A stretch of DNA of 64,000 bases, taken from positions 200,001 to 264,000 of the forward strand of contig JACVVK020000542.1 in NCBI GenBank assembly GCA_018292915.2, in the 5' to 3' direction. How positions within the stretch are numbered: position 1 is the stretch's first letter; each line of letters starts with the position of its first letter. A model generated the notes under the pieces. It was given only the letters and a program-made list of their open reading frames with translations. It ran no database searches and had not been told where the DNA came from. Origin of the DNA: Batillaria attramentaria. Its lineage: Eukaryota; Mollusca; Gastropoda; Batillariidae. Below, piece after piece: positions 13,845 through 40,111 of the stretch. The translations under genes and the position numbers were made by a program.

Positions 13845-15286
13845 ATCATGTGTGTGTGTTTGTGTTTTCAAGAAATCGAAATAAGACATTGGTAACCTTT
13901 TATTTCCCTTTTTTTCCTTCCTTTTCATGTCAGCGGTCACTCTGAAGGCTCAAGCTGAAGAAATCGAACATCGTTCCAAACTTGAGGCACAGATTCTGGT
14001 AAGCGTGTCTTTGCCATATTATTTTGATTGTTGTTTATAATGAGAAACTGTAAATACTGGTTTCCAAGCTAAAGGTTTTTGTTTGGTTGGGTTTGTTGTT
14101 TTTTTGGGTTTTTTTCAGTTTACAAAGCACAGATACATTTTGGTACCATTTCATCTAAAGTTGGAAATTAACCTCTACCAGTTAACTAGTGCAATACAGT
14201 ATCGTGATGTTCATTTTGTCATCTTACAGCTGCGGAAACAAGAACTCAACTACAAACGCAGGATGATGGAGCTTGAAGTGAAGAAGGAGAAGAGCCATGC
14301 TGACATTGAGGTCAGACACTCTGCTGAGAATATTCTGTTATGCCGACATTGTGCATGTAATGTTTCTTTCAAATGCTGGTTTTAACACAAGTAGCTGTGC
14401 ATGTGCATCGTCCAAACTTAAACCACCACCACTATCACGATCCACCACACAGACACGCACGCACGCACACACACACACATGCACACACACATTCCATTTT
14501 TTTTTCTTTTTTGTTTTTGTTACGTTTTTTAATTACACGTTATTTGGTTGTTTTTTTTTAAACTTCAGTAAAAGAAATCTTACCTTTAACTTGGCTCCCG
14601 TTGGTTGCTGATTGTTCTTCATTTACCTGTGATGTGTAGTAAATTCATGTATGTCTATGGTCATGCAGGTAAATAAGTTCGCGGAGATGGTTCAGTGCCT
14701 TGGACAAGCTACCATAAACAAGATTGCCCGCGCTGGACCACAGAGCAAGGTGAGCACCCAGTTTGCACAAATATGAATATACAGACAGATCATGCAGCTT
14801 CATCGCAATCTGTCTGGAAAATTCATCTATGATCACCCAGTTTGGGAAACATTTATGATCACATATTTTCTTGTTCAGTTTATGTAACGTTTTGTACAAA
14901 ATCATTCTTTTTGTACCCACGTATCTTGTCACACTACAACTGGTTGCTGTACACTAAGGTGCGTGATACCGAAGGTGTACTGCATATAGTCCCAGTTTAT
15001 TTTATGCAGTACGTAATAGAAGCATGCCTTGACTTGCCTTGACTTGCCTTGACTTGCCATCAGTGCCAGTGATGAACTGTATCAACTGGATATTACTTTA
15101 TCAGAGTACCCTCAATACTTTTTTTCGTGTCTAAAATCTGTCACAGCATCTGAGATCTTTCACCTGTTTGTGCAGGTGGATCTTCTTCAAGCACTGGGAA
15201 TGGAGAGTGTGTTACTCACAGACGGTTCGAATCCCATCAACCTCTTCAACACAGCGTCCGGTCTGGTTAGAGGTGCCTCAGAGTGA
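184..15286 (+). CDS. MVP: Major vault protein, 5'-truncated by the window edge; 24 exons
   Basis: MVP is the main shell protein of the cytoplasmic vault ribonucleoprotein particle. Exons: 184-247, 689-913, 1600-1691, 1798-1867, 2793-2887, 3334-3400, 4200-4341, 4782-4886, 5117-5204, 5476-5536, 5713-5807, 6698-6776, 7452-7508, 8067-8163, 10035-10113, 11455-11514, 11743-11821, 12485-12627, 12984-13084, 13510-13736, 13934-13998, 14230-14310, 14669-14749, 15176-15286. Up to 7508 the exons encode vault repeats with recurring GEEWLVT, DEWLVTG and GPLSYIP motifs. [23 protein letters not shown] and [15 protein letters not shown] mark the shoulder. A charged Ala/Glu-rich stretch (13510-14310) is the cap helix, and [15 protein letters not shown] the cap ring; the protein stops soon after, so the tail is shorter than in vertebrates. 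About 787 residues are visible, against 893 in human MVP. All phases agree except exon 10035-10113, which is one base short. Exon borders are inferred from GT-AG sites and homology from memory. Confidence 0.96.
2147..2252 (+). repeat. Dispersed 106-bp repeat, copy 1
   Basis: Nearly identical to 3751-3857 (same orientation, about 1.6 kb apart, in different MVP introns). It includes CTTTGTTCATCCTTTGAGGG and ends in a T run. Probably the 3' tail of a retroelement. Confidence 0.8.
2549..2708. mobile_element. Possible TTAA-flanked mini-element
   Basis: Starts TTAACCTTTACGCATC and ends GATGTCAAAGAGTTAA; these are loosely inverted and resemble the 10225/37284 termini. The GC-rich interior contains a perfect 14-bp palindrome GCGAGCCGGCTCGC. 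It lies in the MVP intron 1868-2792. Repeat identity is uncertain. Confidence 0.35.
3751..3857 (+). repeat. Dispersed 106-bp repeat, copy 2
   Basis: Matches 2147-2252 with only scattered differences and ends in a longer T run, followed by a G run (3871-3887). Confidence 0.8.
4540..4598 (+). repeat. CA microsatellite in MVP intron
   Basis: CA repeats with one CGCTCACG interruption. Other microsatellites in MVP introns: C run and CA (6200-6237), G run (6277-6292), CT (9488-9536) and GT (13812-13843). Confidence 0.95.
8313..8340. repeat. Perfect 28-bp palindrome
   Basis: AAGTTGTTTCTCTA followed directly by its exact reverse complement. The right half plus following bases (GAGAAACAACTTTxxGxGACGGGGC-like) recurs at about 9890-9915 in the same orientation, suggesting transposon-derived sequence between them. 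In MVP intron 8164-10034. Confidence 0.8.
9048..9466 (+). repeat. Direct repeat (about 185 bp, two copies plus part of a third) with TGACGTCA sites
   Basis: Copies at about 9048-9236 and 9237-9420 share TCTAGATCTTCCAGATTT, CACAAG and GCTGACGTC blocks; a third short piece is at 9451-9470. TGACGTCA occurs at 9203, 9413 and 9458, and TGACGTCG at 9386. Confidence 0.75.
9537..9722 (+). mobile_element. Short tRNA-derived SINE, second copy (same family as 16954)
   Basis: Contains TGGCCGAATGGTAGAGC (box A) and GAGTTCGAATCC (box B), then AAATATTTGTGCTGG and GGACGTTAAAC, as in the 16954 copy. It is inserted next to a CT tract in the MVP intron 8164-10034, so its target duplication cannot be told from the microsatellite. 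Confidence 0.85.
10035..10113 (+). pseudogene. MVP: MVP exon with one-base frame defect
   Basis: The preceding exon ends in phase 1 and the next begins in phase 0, so this exon should be 80 bases modulo frame (3n+2); it is 79 (3n+1). Reading from the acceptor gives GGKPKKEVH and then TAA. Reading back from the donor gives [17 protein letters not shown]. Both halves match MVP, so one base is missing near 10060-10066. An alternative AG eight bases inside the exon (after 10042) would restore frame but lose the conserved GGKPKK stretch. An assembly error or allelic indel is more likely than true gene decay, because all other exons are intact. Confidence 0.75.
10225..10918. mobile_element. TTAA-flanked piggyBac-like element, internally deleted
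   Basis: The ends are TTAACACTTTCAACCCTG and CAGGGTTGAATGTGTTAA: inverted repeats flanked by TTAA, the piggyBac target signature. Inside, the minus strand is open from 10681 to 10445 and encodes an acidic, serine-rich stretch ([18 protein letters not shown]), which resembles the N-terminal region of piggyBac transposases. No DDE catalytic domain is present, so the element cannot be autonomous. It lies in the MVP intron 10114-11454. Confidence 0.7.
10937..11313 (-). mobile_element. tRNA-derived SINE of a second family (about 375 bp)
   Basis: On the minus strand the right end carries GGTCTAGTGGTTAAGAG (box A) and CAGGTTCGAGTCCCGC (box B). The centre has a GGAGGAAGCCGGAGTACC block (plus strand, near 11159-11177) of the kind repeated in many animal SINEs. 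The left end is an ATT-type tail (AATAATAATAATT). It sits just beyond the right end of the TTAA-flanked element at 10225-10918. No target duplication was found. Confidence 0.8.
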
Positions 15287-15825
15287 ATTCTTGCAGCAGA
15301 AGACCTGCTATATCCTAATTTGGCTGCAGCAGGTGCCTTTAACAAACTGCATACCGCGCACGAGCATCCCAAGTTTTTTACTCATTTTCAGTTTTGGCCC
15401 TGTACTTGAAAATCATGCAAGATTAATGGTTCCTTAACAGCTCTAACTTCAGCAAGCACGAGTATTATCAAAGTGTAACACTCCTACTAAGCCAAATTCA
15501 AATCCATGCGGACATTCATGATTTTTTTAGTGAGGTCACTGGTGCACAACTTCAGTCTTACTTGGTAGGAACTGAGTTAACAGCTCAGCAGTAGGCCAAT
15601 GCTGGCATACTGACGTGGAGACAGATGATAGGAATGAAGATGCTGTAGCAGACTACACTTTTTTGAGGGATTTTGCGGTCATCCTGGACATATCATCATG
15701 CAGATATTGCAAATTATTTAATATTGTTTGATTCTGAGTCATGTTTTCACTTGAACTAGGTTGCGTTTTTAAATAAGGTAAACTTAATGTGGCCAAGATG
15801 CTGTTGTTAATCCAGATTGCCAGCT

Positions 15826-15909
15826 GAACAAATTCTGCATATATGTGTGGTGGAAAAAGGAGGAGATGAACAAATTCTGCATATATGTGTGGTGGAAAAA
15901 GGAGGGGAT
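15826..15909 (+). repeat. 42-bp tandem duplication, two copies
   Basis: GAACAAATTCTGCATATATG... is repeated at 15826 and 15868 with one late difference, just downstream of MVP. Confidence 0.9.
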
Positions 15910-16953
15910 GAACAAAAAGTGTCGATTACTTTTCCATTATTATTTTTCCTGTTTTGTCTTTGTTTCTGTTCATTCAAACGTGTCCTTTTTTGTTCAACAT
16001 GCTGTGTGTTGGCATGAATTGCAGTACAGACTGCGACAAATTTTCTGACTTGTCTTAATTGTCATCATAAAAATGGGCCTGGTTACTTAAATGTGAAAGT
16101 GAAGTGATCCTAGTGCATAATCAAACGTGAAACCATGTCATTTTCTTCATTCTTTGGTTAGGGTTCTGTTTTCTGTTGATTTAACTCATTATCACTTTCA
16201 AATGAATGATTTTGTATAATGTGTTATTGTGTTAATTGCTTCGACCATAATAACGGAATGTGATCAGTGATATTTTGATGAGGATTCTAACATTCATTGG
16301 ATGAAATATTATTCAGGTTAGGCTTCATTCCCTTAACTATTGCAAACCTTTCACCTGAAGGTTTTCTCACAGGCTGCTGTGCAGCAGCAGTCTGATTATG
16401 TAGATTTTCTCAGGGATTTTTTTTATTTTTTTTAAAGCAAATTGTTTATTTGGTTTGTTAGTGGTGCCTGCACATTCAAGGTCAAACAGTTGTCTTTGTT
16501 GCAGTGGCAGCAAGCTTTCCGTCCTTCAATTCAGACTTCTAGAATGGGGAATATGGGGGGGGGGGGGGGGGGGGGTGCCTGTTACTTGATAGTTGAAAAA
16601 TAATGCACTGCTAGAGATAGTTTGCTTGGGTGGGGAGGAGTGCATGGATATGATGAGAATTGCAACTCCAGTGATTGCATCCATGTCAGTGACATGTTTC
16701 TAATTCTAGTTTGCCAATTATAGATTTTCTGAAATGATTTGAGATTGTTTTGCATTTAGAATGAAGATGTGAACAATCTTCAGTCTGTGATAATTTGGAT
16801 TGAAACTTGTGTGGTATTGGCATATACATGTATATATATACGCAATCTGTATACATGTACTTGGAACAACTTTTTTCGCACTAATCTTTTACATAATCTG
16901 TGATAAATTGAAGTGAGCGTGCGGCCATTTCTCTGTTCTTGTCTACCTTTATC

Positions 16954-17121
16954 GGGGAGCCGGGGTGGTCGAATGGTAGAGCGTTGGACTTTTAATGCTC
17001 GGGTCGTGAGTGCGATCCCGGCTGGGGCCAAATATTTGTGCTGGCTTTTCATTGTTGCCCCGTCTTTGATATCACCCTATGTGGTGGAAAAGGACGTTAA
17101 ACCCCCAAACACCCACCCACC
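16954..17121 (+). mobile_element. Short tRNA-derived SINE (168 bp) with 16-bp target-site duplication
   Basis: The head has box A-like TGGTCGAATGGTAGAGC and box B-like sequence (GTGAGTGCGATCC). The body carries AAATATTTGTGCTGGC and GGACGTTAAAC, and ends in a CCCACC-rich tail. Perfect 16-bp direct repeats CTTGTCTACCTTTATC flank it (16938-16953 and 17122-17137). The same family is seen at 9537, 61259 and, diverged, near 63484. Confidence 0.9.
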
Positions 17122-17634
17122 CTTGTCTACCTTTATCCAACTTATTAATTCCTAACTCACTGCAGTCGCATTGTCTTTTGTGCCGGTGACACTTCACAAC
17201 TTGACAGTTCTATGCACAGAATTAACAGATAGGTGTGTGTTCTGTTTATTAAACAAATACATCACACACCTTTCTTCATATCAGCTATATAATATTATGC
17301 AGACTGATCAGAAACAAGAAGCAGACAGTTGCAAGAATGAAAAATGAACTTCATTGTGTTGTGTTGTTTTTTGTTTTTTTTATATTTCTCTCTCTCTCTC
17401 TCTCTTTTTTTTTTTTTCACTGACTGGACACTGTGTGGATTTGCTGGTGATTTATTGTTCTGCTCAAATAATTAACTGGGTTTTCTACGTGTACCTCTGT
17501 GTTATCAGTTGTTTGGGGTTTACATATATTGTGTTTGTTTCTTCTCCTTTGTCTCACAAGAGTTAAATCTTATCTCTCACTTTTCTTGTTCATAATATTC
17601 CTGTATTGTTATTCCATGACTTGGAAAACAAGAT

Positions 17635-17640
17635 ATTAAA
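17635..17640 (+). terminator. Candidate MVP poly(A) signal (ATTAAA)
   Basis: ATTAAA, followed downstream by T-rich sequence. No canonical AATAAA was noticed between the MVP stop and SMC3. If used, the 3' UTR would be about 2.4 kb and include the SINE at 16954. Weak evidence. Confidence 0.2.
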
Positions 17641-17690
17641 TTGTTTTTACGTTCTTTCTGTCAGTGTTTTAATTGCTTGAGCTGAGGCTG

Positions 17691-17724
<34 letters not shown>

Positions 17725-18294
17725 CCGAGTCCAGATTGTGGCTGTTGCATATGTTGTGACAGTTGTAGATGTCGTCTGTCGTAAGTCTAAATGTCGCTGT
17801 CATTTATACTTGCAAAACTGTTACAAGTAGCACATGCCTAGTATGTTTTCTATAGGGTGTGGATTTCTGCCAGTGTGGAAGAAAGAGCAGATTAGCAGTT
17901 GCAAACTTGGTCTGTGCTGAATGAGTTATGAATGGACTAATCATACAAACAAGGGGGATAAGACAGCGTCAGCCGCACACTTACAAGTCACCACCTTTGG
18001 TAACACCTCAGATTGTATGTGATCCTTCACATACTGACATAGCACACCCATATCTGTGTTCCTCGGTGGCGCATATGTATGCGAAGTGCATTAAGGGAGA
18101 AAACTCTTAACCGGTTACCTCCCTTATCCTCTCCTTGATCCCCTCAATCTTTAATCAAAATTAGTCTTACCATTTTAGCTTCTTTTTACTACTGTTCTCG
18201 TGCCCTAAAACTTAAGGTTATATGTGTCAAAATATAAGCATATCCGGAGCATATCTTTACTGAAAATGTAAATCCTATTGATTGTTAGTGTTGT

Positions 18295-18408
18295 AAGTGG
18301 CATATTTGCATTGTTTTTGCCGCCATTTGTCGGCGGAAGGTCCTTCCATCGATCGAAACAAAAAATATTACATTTTGACCATTGGGAAAGTGCATTATTG
18401 TTTTCAAA
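18295..18408 (+). promoter_or_regulatory. SMC3: Putative SMC3 promoter / 5' UTR
   Basis: The bases just upstream of the SMC3 start include a GCCGCCATTTG word (YY1-like core) inside a short CCGCC/GGCGG stem near 18320-18337, then AT-rich leader to the ATG. Position next to the first coding exon is the main support; no TATA box is evident. Confidence 0.35.
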
Positions 18409-34523
<16,115 letters not shown>

Positions 34524-37049
34524 ACGGCATCACCCTTGCAGTTATTATTACTTAGTGTTGTGCAGTTCTTGCACTGAGGGGTTTCACTTCGCAAAGACTA
34601 TGTGTACCAATATTTGGCAGCGCAGACAGTGACTGCTCCTTCATCTCCTGTCTCAGCACACAGCAAGTTTTTTTCTGAAATGAAGGCACATCTATCTGGG
34701 TGATTGAAATCCGTTTTCAAAACCCACCCTGACAGAAATTCCAGGTTTTGAGCAACTCATAGGTGAAATAGTAACAACCCATAGATAGGTTTCATCTTCG
34801 TATGTTACTTGTAGGTTCCAGGAGTGGCCATCAGATTTCTTTGAAATTACTAAACTTTACTTCAGCAGCCATGGAGTGTCACTTTATTGAGCTGGGGGGG
34901 GGGGGGGACACTCTCCCTTCTTTGCACCCAGGCCAGGTGACCCCTACACCAAGGCCTGGGTTTCATTTTTTTTTTTACAAGATTAAGATGTGTCACTTAT
35001 GAAGCTACGTGAACCTACAGACAGGAAGGAGCTTATTCGCCTGTTACATGTGGCTGTGGGCCAAAGGAGCATAACGCTTCAAGTCAATACTGCCGCCATG
35101 CCGGACATGATTCCTCACCACTGCAGCAGGGAAACTATTTTGAACTTGAAGGCAGCTCGATGCACACAGAAAAAAAATCCTGAAAATCTTTTGGTATTTG
35201 AGTTGGGTACATGTACCCTCATCAAGGTACTAGTGTAATCAAGTGGAGAGTGATCCATTGCTGATCCGGGGGGACCGGGGTGCACATTCAACCATTTTTG
35301 GTATGTGTTTACGTGAATCTGCCAAGGTCATCGAATGATGGCTTCAGTATTTAGAAATCGGTGTTTCGTCGTGTCTTCTGGTAGAGCCCACTTCCCCAAA
35401 AAGGCACTTTTTTTTTCTTTTCTTTTTTTTTTTTTGTCCCCATCCCATGTAATTTTGTTTACACACTTGAAGTAGGACACATAGCTTTGCTTTCCCCCCT
35501 TCGTTCCAAGAGGCAGCTTTACAAACATTTGTACTATGATGTAGTAAATGTACAGTGAATGTATAAAGTGTGACTGTAATTCTTACCGTCTGATGTTGAT
35601 GGTAGATTTTTTTGACAGTTTGAGTGTCACAAGTGCCGTAAATTCCTGTTCTCACTTTGGTTTGGTTGAATTGGCTCGGTCAAAAATAATGTGAGTGAAA
35701 AAACAAAAGCTGTCAAAAATATTTGTTCTTGTTTGTTTTGTCTTGTTTTGTTTTCATTGCAGTAAGACTATGCCATTTGACTTGCTTTGTACACGTATCA
35801 GTTGCCTGAGTGCAAGAGTATTTGTGCATTTTTTAGTGGTTTTTAGAATCAACAGTGCTATCATGGATGGTCATTTTGCTTGGATGATCTAAGCTGAATC
35901 AAGTAGATTAAAGAGCAATCTGGGTTAAGCCATTTGTCTCACTGCCAAAAACTGTACAGTGTTCTCTGAAAGAACCACCTTTTATGTGCGAGGCTTTCCT
36001 GAAATGGTTTGGTACAGTTTTCCATTGGAATTTGGATCTAAGCTGATATTTTAGTGTTCAAAGCTTGCAATGGAAATAAAGTTGCCAGTAGAAAGGATTT
36101 CATTGCAATGAATGTACATTTGTTTTGCTTTGTAGTCGGGACTGTTTTCAAGTGATCTTACAGCAGCATTTGTAGAATTTTTCCAGGTACTAATGTATGT
36201 ACATTTATTCATTCTTACACAAAGAAAGTCTGGTGATGCAATTGCGTGTCTGTGAAGGACGAGTGGAAGCATGTGTGAGAGAGATTGAGCGAACAAAAGA
36301 AAGGTACATACATGTACATTTAACACAGTTACACTTCCTGAACATCAGTCAGTAGGTGAAACACAGGTTCGATCATTTTTTTATCATTTATTTTGTTCAG
36401 ATTTCTCATCTGTGTTTTTGTTTTTCCTTCTTTCTTTTTATTCTTTAATCAGTCAGATGTTTAGCATTTTCCCATCCATTCACATCTCACTGCACACGAC
36501 ACAACCAGTTGTAAATAATAATATACATTAAACATATTCATATTCATCAGCTTGACATTTTGCTTTGAATATTAATACCCATGTTTATATTTTATATTCT
36601 TATCCTGATGTTCATGTAAGATGTATTCATCGTGAAAATATATATATTCAAAATCAGATTTGTGTGAAGGAAAACAGACTTGTGCTTTTGATGTCTTGTT
36701 ACTTCGTGTTTTGCTATTATAACTAGATCCAAGTGTGTTGCTGTTTGTCTTATGGAGTTACTGTACTTTGTTTTTCCACAAGAAGTTGTGTTTGTGTTTT
36801 ACACTTCATTTTAACTGCTGTTCTCCTGGTGCACAGTGTTCATTTTCGTTGTATTTGTTTGCAATTCAAGTTGGTAATAGCATAATTACGATGAAATTTA
36901 TACACGTAGTTGTTTTTCTCTGTGTGTATGTGTGTGTTGGTAACTGCAGTGTGTGTGTGTGTGTGTGTGTGTACATAAAGTAGCACCTAGTAGCAGGCTT
37001 TGACTGCTTCAGCCTCCTGCCCTGCGGCACCTTGTGCATTTCAAAGGAG
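34524..37049 (+). other. SMC3 3' UTR and downstream sequence
   Basis: No coding exon is supported. The stretch is AT-rich with a G run near 34895, T-rich tracts near 35410 and a GT tract near 36952. An AATAAA at 36075-36080 is a plausible SMC3 poly(A) signal, implying a 3' UTR of about 1.55 kb. Confidence 0.5.
36075..36080 (+). terminator. SMC3: Candidate SMC3 poly(A) signal (AATAAA)
   Basis: The first canonical hexamer I noticed downstream of the SMC3 stop codon. It lies in AT-rich DNA with T-rich sequence following. Not confirmed by transcript data. Confidence 0.35.
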
Positions 37050-37283
37050 ATCAATACGTGTATGCGAGGTTTCAAGGGGAAACCACACGGCTTTTTTTTT
37101 TTTTTTTTTTGCAGGAAATAGTTTCACATCACTTAACTTCAAACTGGAATTTTTTTTTTTTTTTTTACATTGAGGATTTTAAAGCTTTCTCTCTACTTTT
37201 TTTTTTTTTCTTTTGTTATCAGACAAGGCTCAAATTTCAAAATCGGTAAACTTCGCAGACTCGGAATGGCTGAGGAAGATCTG

Positions 37284-37533
37284 TTAACCCTTTCAGCCCT
37301 GAAGGAATCTCAATAGCGATAACGCTGTCTGCCTGGGAGTTTTTCCAAGTGTGCTAGATCTAAAGCTGGGCTCTTGCATACAAAACCCTATTTCTCAAGA
37401 AGTATTGGACCCATCCTGTAGGGGAATCTTCCACTGTGCAGAGCGTATGAGAGTCGGTCACATGCACGCATAATTATTATTGTTAGGGTCTGCGAGACCG
37501 TAGGTGATACGGTGGCAGGGCTGAAAGTGTTAA
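37284..37533. mobile_element. TTAA-flanked MITE, same family as 10225
   Basis: A 250-bp element with ends TTAACCCTTTCAGCCCTG and CAGGGCTGAAAGTGTTAA. It shares CTGCCTGGGxGTTT near the left end and GTGATACGG near the right end with the 10225 element. It has no coding content and is nested inside the larger inverted repeat at 37050-38280. Confidence 0.7.
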
Positions 37534-37871
37534 GAAATGTTCCACCTACATGCGAACCCTTCCAGACGAGCTGTATCATACAGCTACATCTGTATCCTAC
37601 GTCTCAGTCTAACAAAAACCAGTCATCTACTCCCCCTGTCAGTTGGTTCCCCGTTTTCTGTCTATAACAAGATGGGGGTATGTGTGGTGTAAAAAGCAGG
37701 TTCAGTATCGGTGGAAATGATCTGGTTCAAGTTGGTTGAGGCAGGGCGTACGTTGTCAGTGGAAACTGGCACGCGTGTACGTCATTTTTTCGGTGGTTGT
37801 ACGTCGGAGTGAGAAGGAGAGAGTGTGTGTGTGTGAGTGCGCTATTTGTATATCTGAGCGTGAAGGAGAGA

Positions 37872-37881
37872 GCGCGCGCGC

Positions 37882-37921
<40 letters not shown>

Positions 37922-38038
37922 TGCCCTAGATTCCAGATCTGGAAAATGTCAAGTCCCAGGTGAAAGGCATTGTTCCTAGCCCGGCTAGAGAGGGCGGACT
38001 CGGCAGTACTCAAGGTGTTCTGCATCTGTCCTGGCAGT

Positions 38039-38082
<44 letters not shown>
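37872..38082 (+). repeat. CG/GT tract and AC tract inside the foldback element
   Basis: A CG tract (37872-37884) runs into a GT tract (to 37920); after about 120 bp there is an AC tract (38041-38082), so the two alternating tracts are themselves inverted relative to one another. Confidence 0.9.
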
Positions 38083-38084
<2 letters not shown>

Positions 38085-38968
38085 TGAATCTGTGTGAAAT
38101 ATATGAAGTTTACCGATTTTGAAATCAGAGACTTGTCAGATAACAAACAAACAAATTCTTTAAAATCCTCAATGTAAAAAAATTCAGTTTGAAGTGATGT
38201 AAAACTTTCCTGCATTAAAAAAAAAAAAGAAAAAACTGAAAGCCGTGTGGTTCCCCATTTAACCAAGCTATGCCATATGTTAATTCTACCTGAATGCAGC
38301 AACTCTAACATCTGATCAGTGAATTCCGTCTGTTCACTCGGACTTGGACAGGACTGACCCCGAGAGAAGCAGACTGAACCGCGCCGGAAAGTAAGCCGCG
38401 GGCTAGGCGGTCCACAGGTCTAATAATCACAGTGACGCACGTGTGTCCTTCGTCAGTAGCAGTTCTACGAATGGATGTTATGTTCAACGCCCTTTACGTC
38501 ATCTCAAGGCATCTGGGAAAAGGACGTAAGCGCATAAGAAATCCATGGGGGCTTTGGCCCTGTTTTCCGGATGACGGTAAATCAGTGCAGGGGGTTTCAT
38601 CACACATGACTGTGTGTGTCAGCGTTGGTGTGCACCAGAAGCAGGATGGGCTCCGCCCTTCCAACTCAGCCAAGGCTCGGTGGGCGTGGCGCATCAGTAG
38701 GCACGGGTCCTCCCGCGGACCCTCTCAGGCTGGCTGCAATGACACGTATGAGTTCGGAAAATCCTTGTATCTCCTTCAGTTCCCAGCTCATTGAGTGAAC
38801 AAGAAAATCCAAGAACCGACCATTTCACCATACTGACTGTCAGTCACCGTGTCAGTATTAATATCTGGGTACAACTGAGATAAAAATTAATATCAATTTT
38901 CAAATCAATCACTGATAGTCGTCATGACTACTCTGGCAGTCTCAGCCGGTTGTCGGCAGTTCCGCGGC

Positions 38969-39005
<37 letters not shown>

Positions 39006-39009
39006 TTAT

Positions 39010-39138
39010 AACTAGACTTCCATCAGTCACCATCCGACTGTGCATTTCCCACCAGCACCGACTGCCACCCAAAGGATTATCGCCAGAATGCTGTAGCATA
39101 CTATTGTTTCTTTCGTACCAGTCAGTATTTCCCGGCAC
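39010..39138 (+). repeat. Dispersed repeat, copy 1
   Basis: Shares ACTAGACTT, ATCCGACTGTG, ATTTCCCACCA and AGCATACTATTGTT blocks with 40427-40562. Both copies directly follow a CT tract. Confidence 0.75.
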
Positions 39139-39547
39139 TTTTTCCCTCTCTTTTCATCATCCTGCAGGGGACGGTGACTGAGGGGGGCACTTTTCTCAAT
39201 GTACGTGTTACCACCTTCACTGCCTTCACTAAATGTGATCTGACACTGAACACAAAGCCGGATAAGTAAATGAAAAACATTTCACGTTCACTGACTTTCC
39301 ACCAGTTTCTGTCATAGACATTTTACTGATGAAAACTGACTGACTGAACAGGTCGTTGAAGATACCACGCTGTGAGTTGCCGTAACAGTAATAGGCTGAT
39401 TCAGTGGTACACGTATCTCTTCAGTTATGGGCCGGAGTGGTTGACCAACATAGTGCAACATCTGTTCCGGCGGTCCGAAGTTCAGACAGGTGGTCTGCAA
39501 CACGGCGGACTGACTACACCAGTTTCTTTGGGTTTTGTTGTTGTTGT

Positions 39548-39548
<1 letters not shown>

Positions 39549-39629
<81 letters not shown>

Positions 39630-39704
39630 GTTTTGTTTTTTACTCAGTGAATCCGAAATCACACATCAGCAGGACTTTATTCTCTAATAAATAACACACA
39701 CCGT

Positions 39705-39769
<65 letters not shown>
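39549..39769 (+). repeat. Large GT and CA microsatellite pair
   Basis: GT tract 39549-39628 (one CA interruption) and CA tract 39706-39769, inverted relative to each other and 77 bp apart, just upstream of the tetraspanin promoter region. Confidence 0.95.
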
Positions 39770-39770
<1 letters not shown>

Positions 39771-39779
39771 CCTGACATT

Positions 39780-40111
39780 TGGTGTCAGAGGGCGGCCGGG
39801 CACTGATGGGAGGGGTGTACAAGTACCGGACTGTGACGCGTTTGCCGCGAAAAGACATCGCGCCAAACTATGCAGGACCACACTTTTCTCCGTCGCTAAC
39901 ATTACCCCCCTCAGTTCCCTATATTTGCGCGCCACCCTAGAATCCCTCACATCCCTGGAAGGGCAGGCGTCAGGTTGTGTGCTGGTGTTTGCGGTGACGA
40001 TCTCTTACCTTCTGTCTGTTCTGTTTGTTTCGGCGAAGTGACAAGACAAGAACTGAGAAAGAACGAATCAAGACTGCCGCCAAGTTTGTTCTGCTCAGTA
40101 ATTCGGTCACG
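39780..40111 (+). promoter_or_regulatory. Putative tetraspanin promoter / 5' UTR
   Basis: This stretch is GC- and CpG-richer than its surroundings and lies directly upstream of the ATG at 40112, bounded on the left by a long CA tract (39706-39769). No TATA box is obvious. The call rests on position and composition only. Confidence 0.3.

Larger units (their letters stand above)
15287..18408 (+). other. MVP 3' UTR and MVP-SMC3 spacer
   Basis: No further exon is supported. The stretch holds a 42-bp tandem duplication (15826-15909), a G run (16555-16576), a SINE with perfect target duplications (16954-17121), a CT tract near 17391, a CA tract (17694-17721) and, close to SMC3, a GC-richer promoter-like patch. 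A candidate ATTAAA poly(A) signal is at 17635. Confidence 0.5.
37050..38280. mobile_element. Large inverted repeat / foldback element
   Basis: The left arm (about 37050-37254) and the reverse complement of the right arm (about 38104-38280) match along most of their length. Shared words include GGGAAxCCACACGGCTTT, ACATTGAGGATTTTAAAG and AAAATCGGTAAACTTC. They are separated by about 850 bp that contains the 37284 MITE and GT/AC microsatellites. No coding content and no clear target duplication. Confidence 0.75.
38281..39779. other. Intergenic spacer, repeat-rich
   Basis: No exon is supported. It contains a CT tract (38971-39001), one copy of a dispersed repeat (39010-39138) and two large microsatellites: GT (39549-39628) and CA (39706-39769). 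TCAGT/ACTGA words are already frequent here. Confidence 0.5.
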
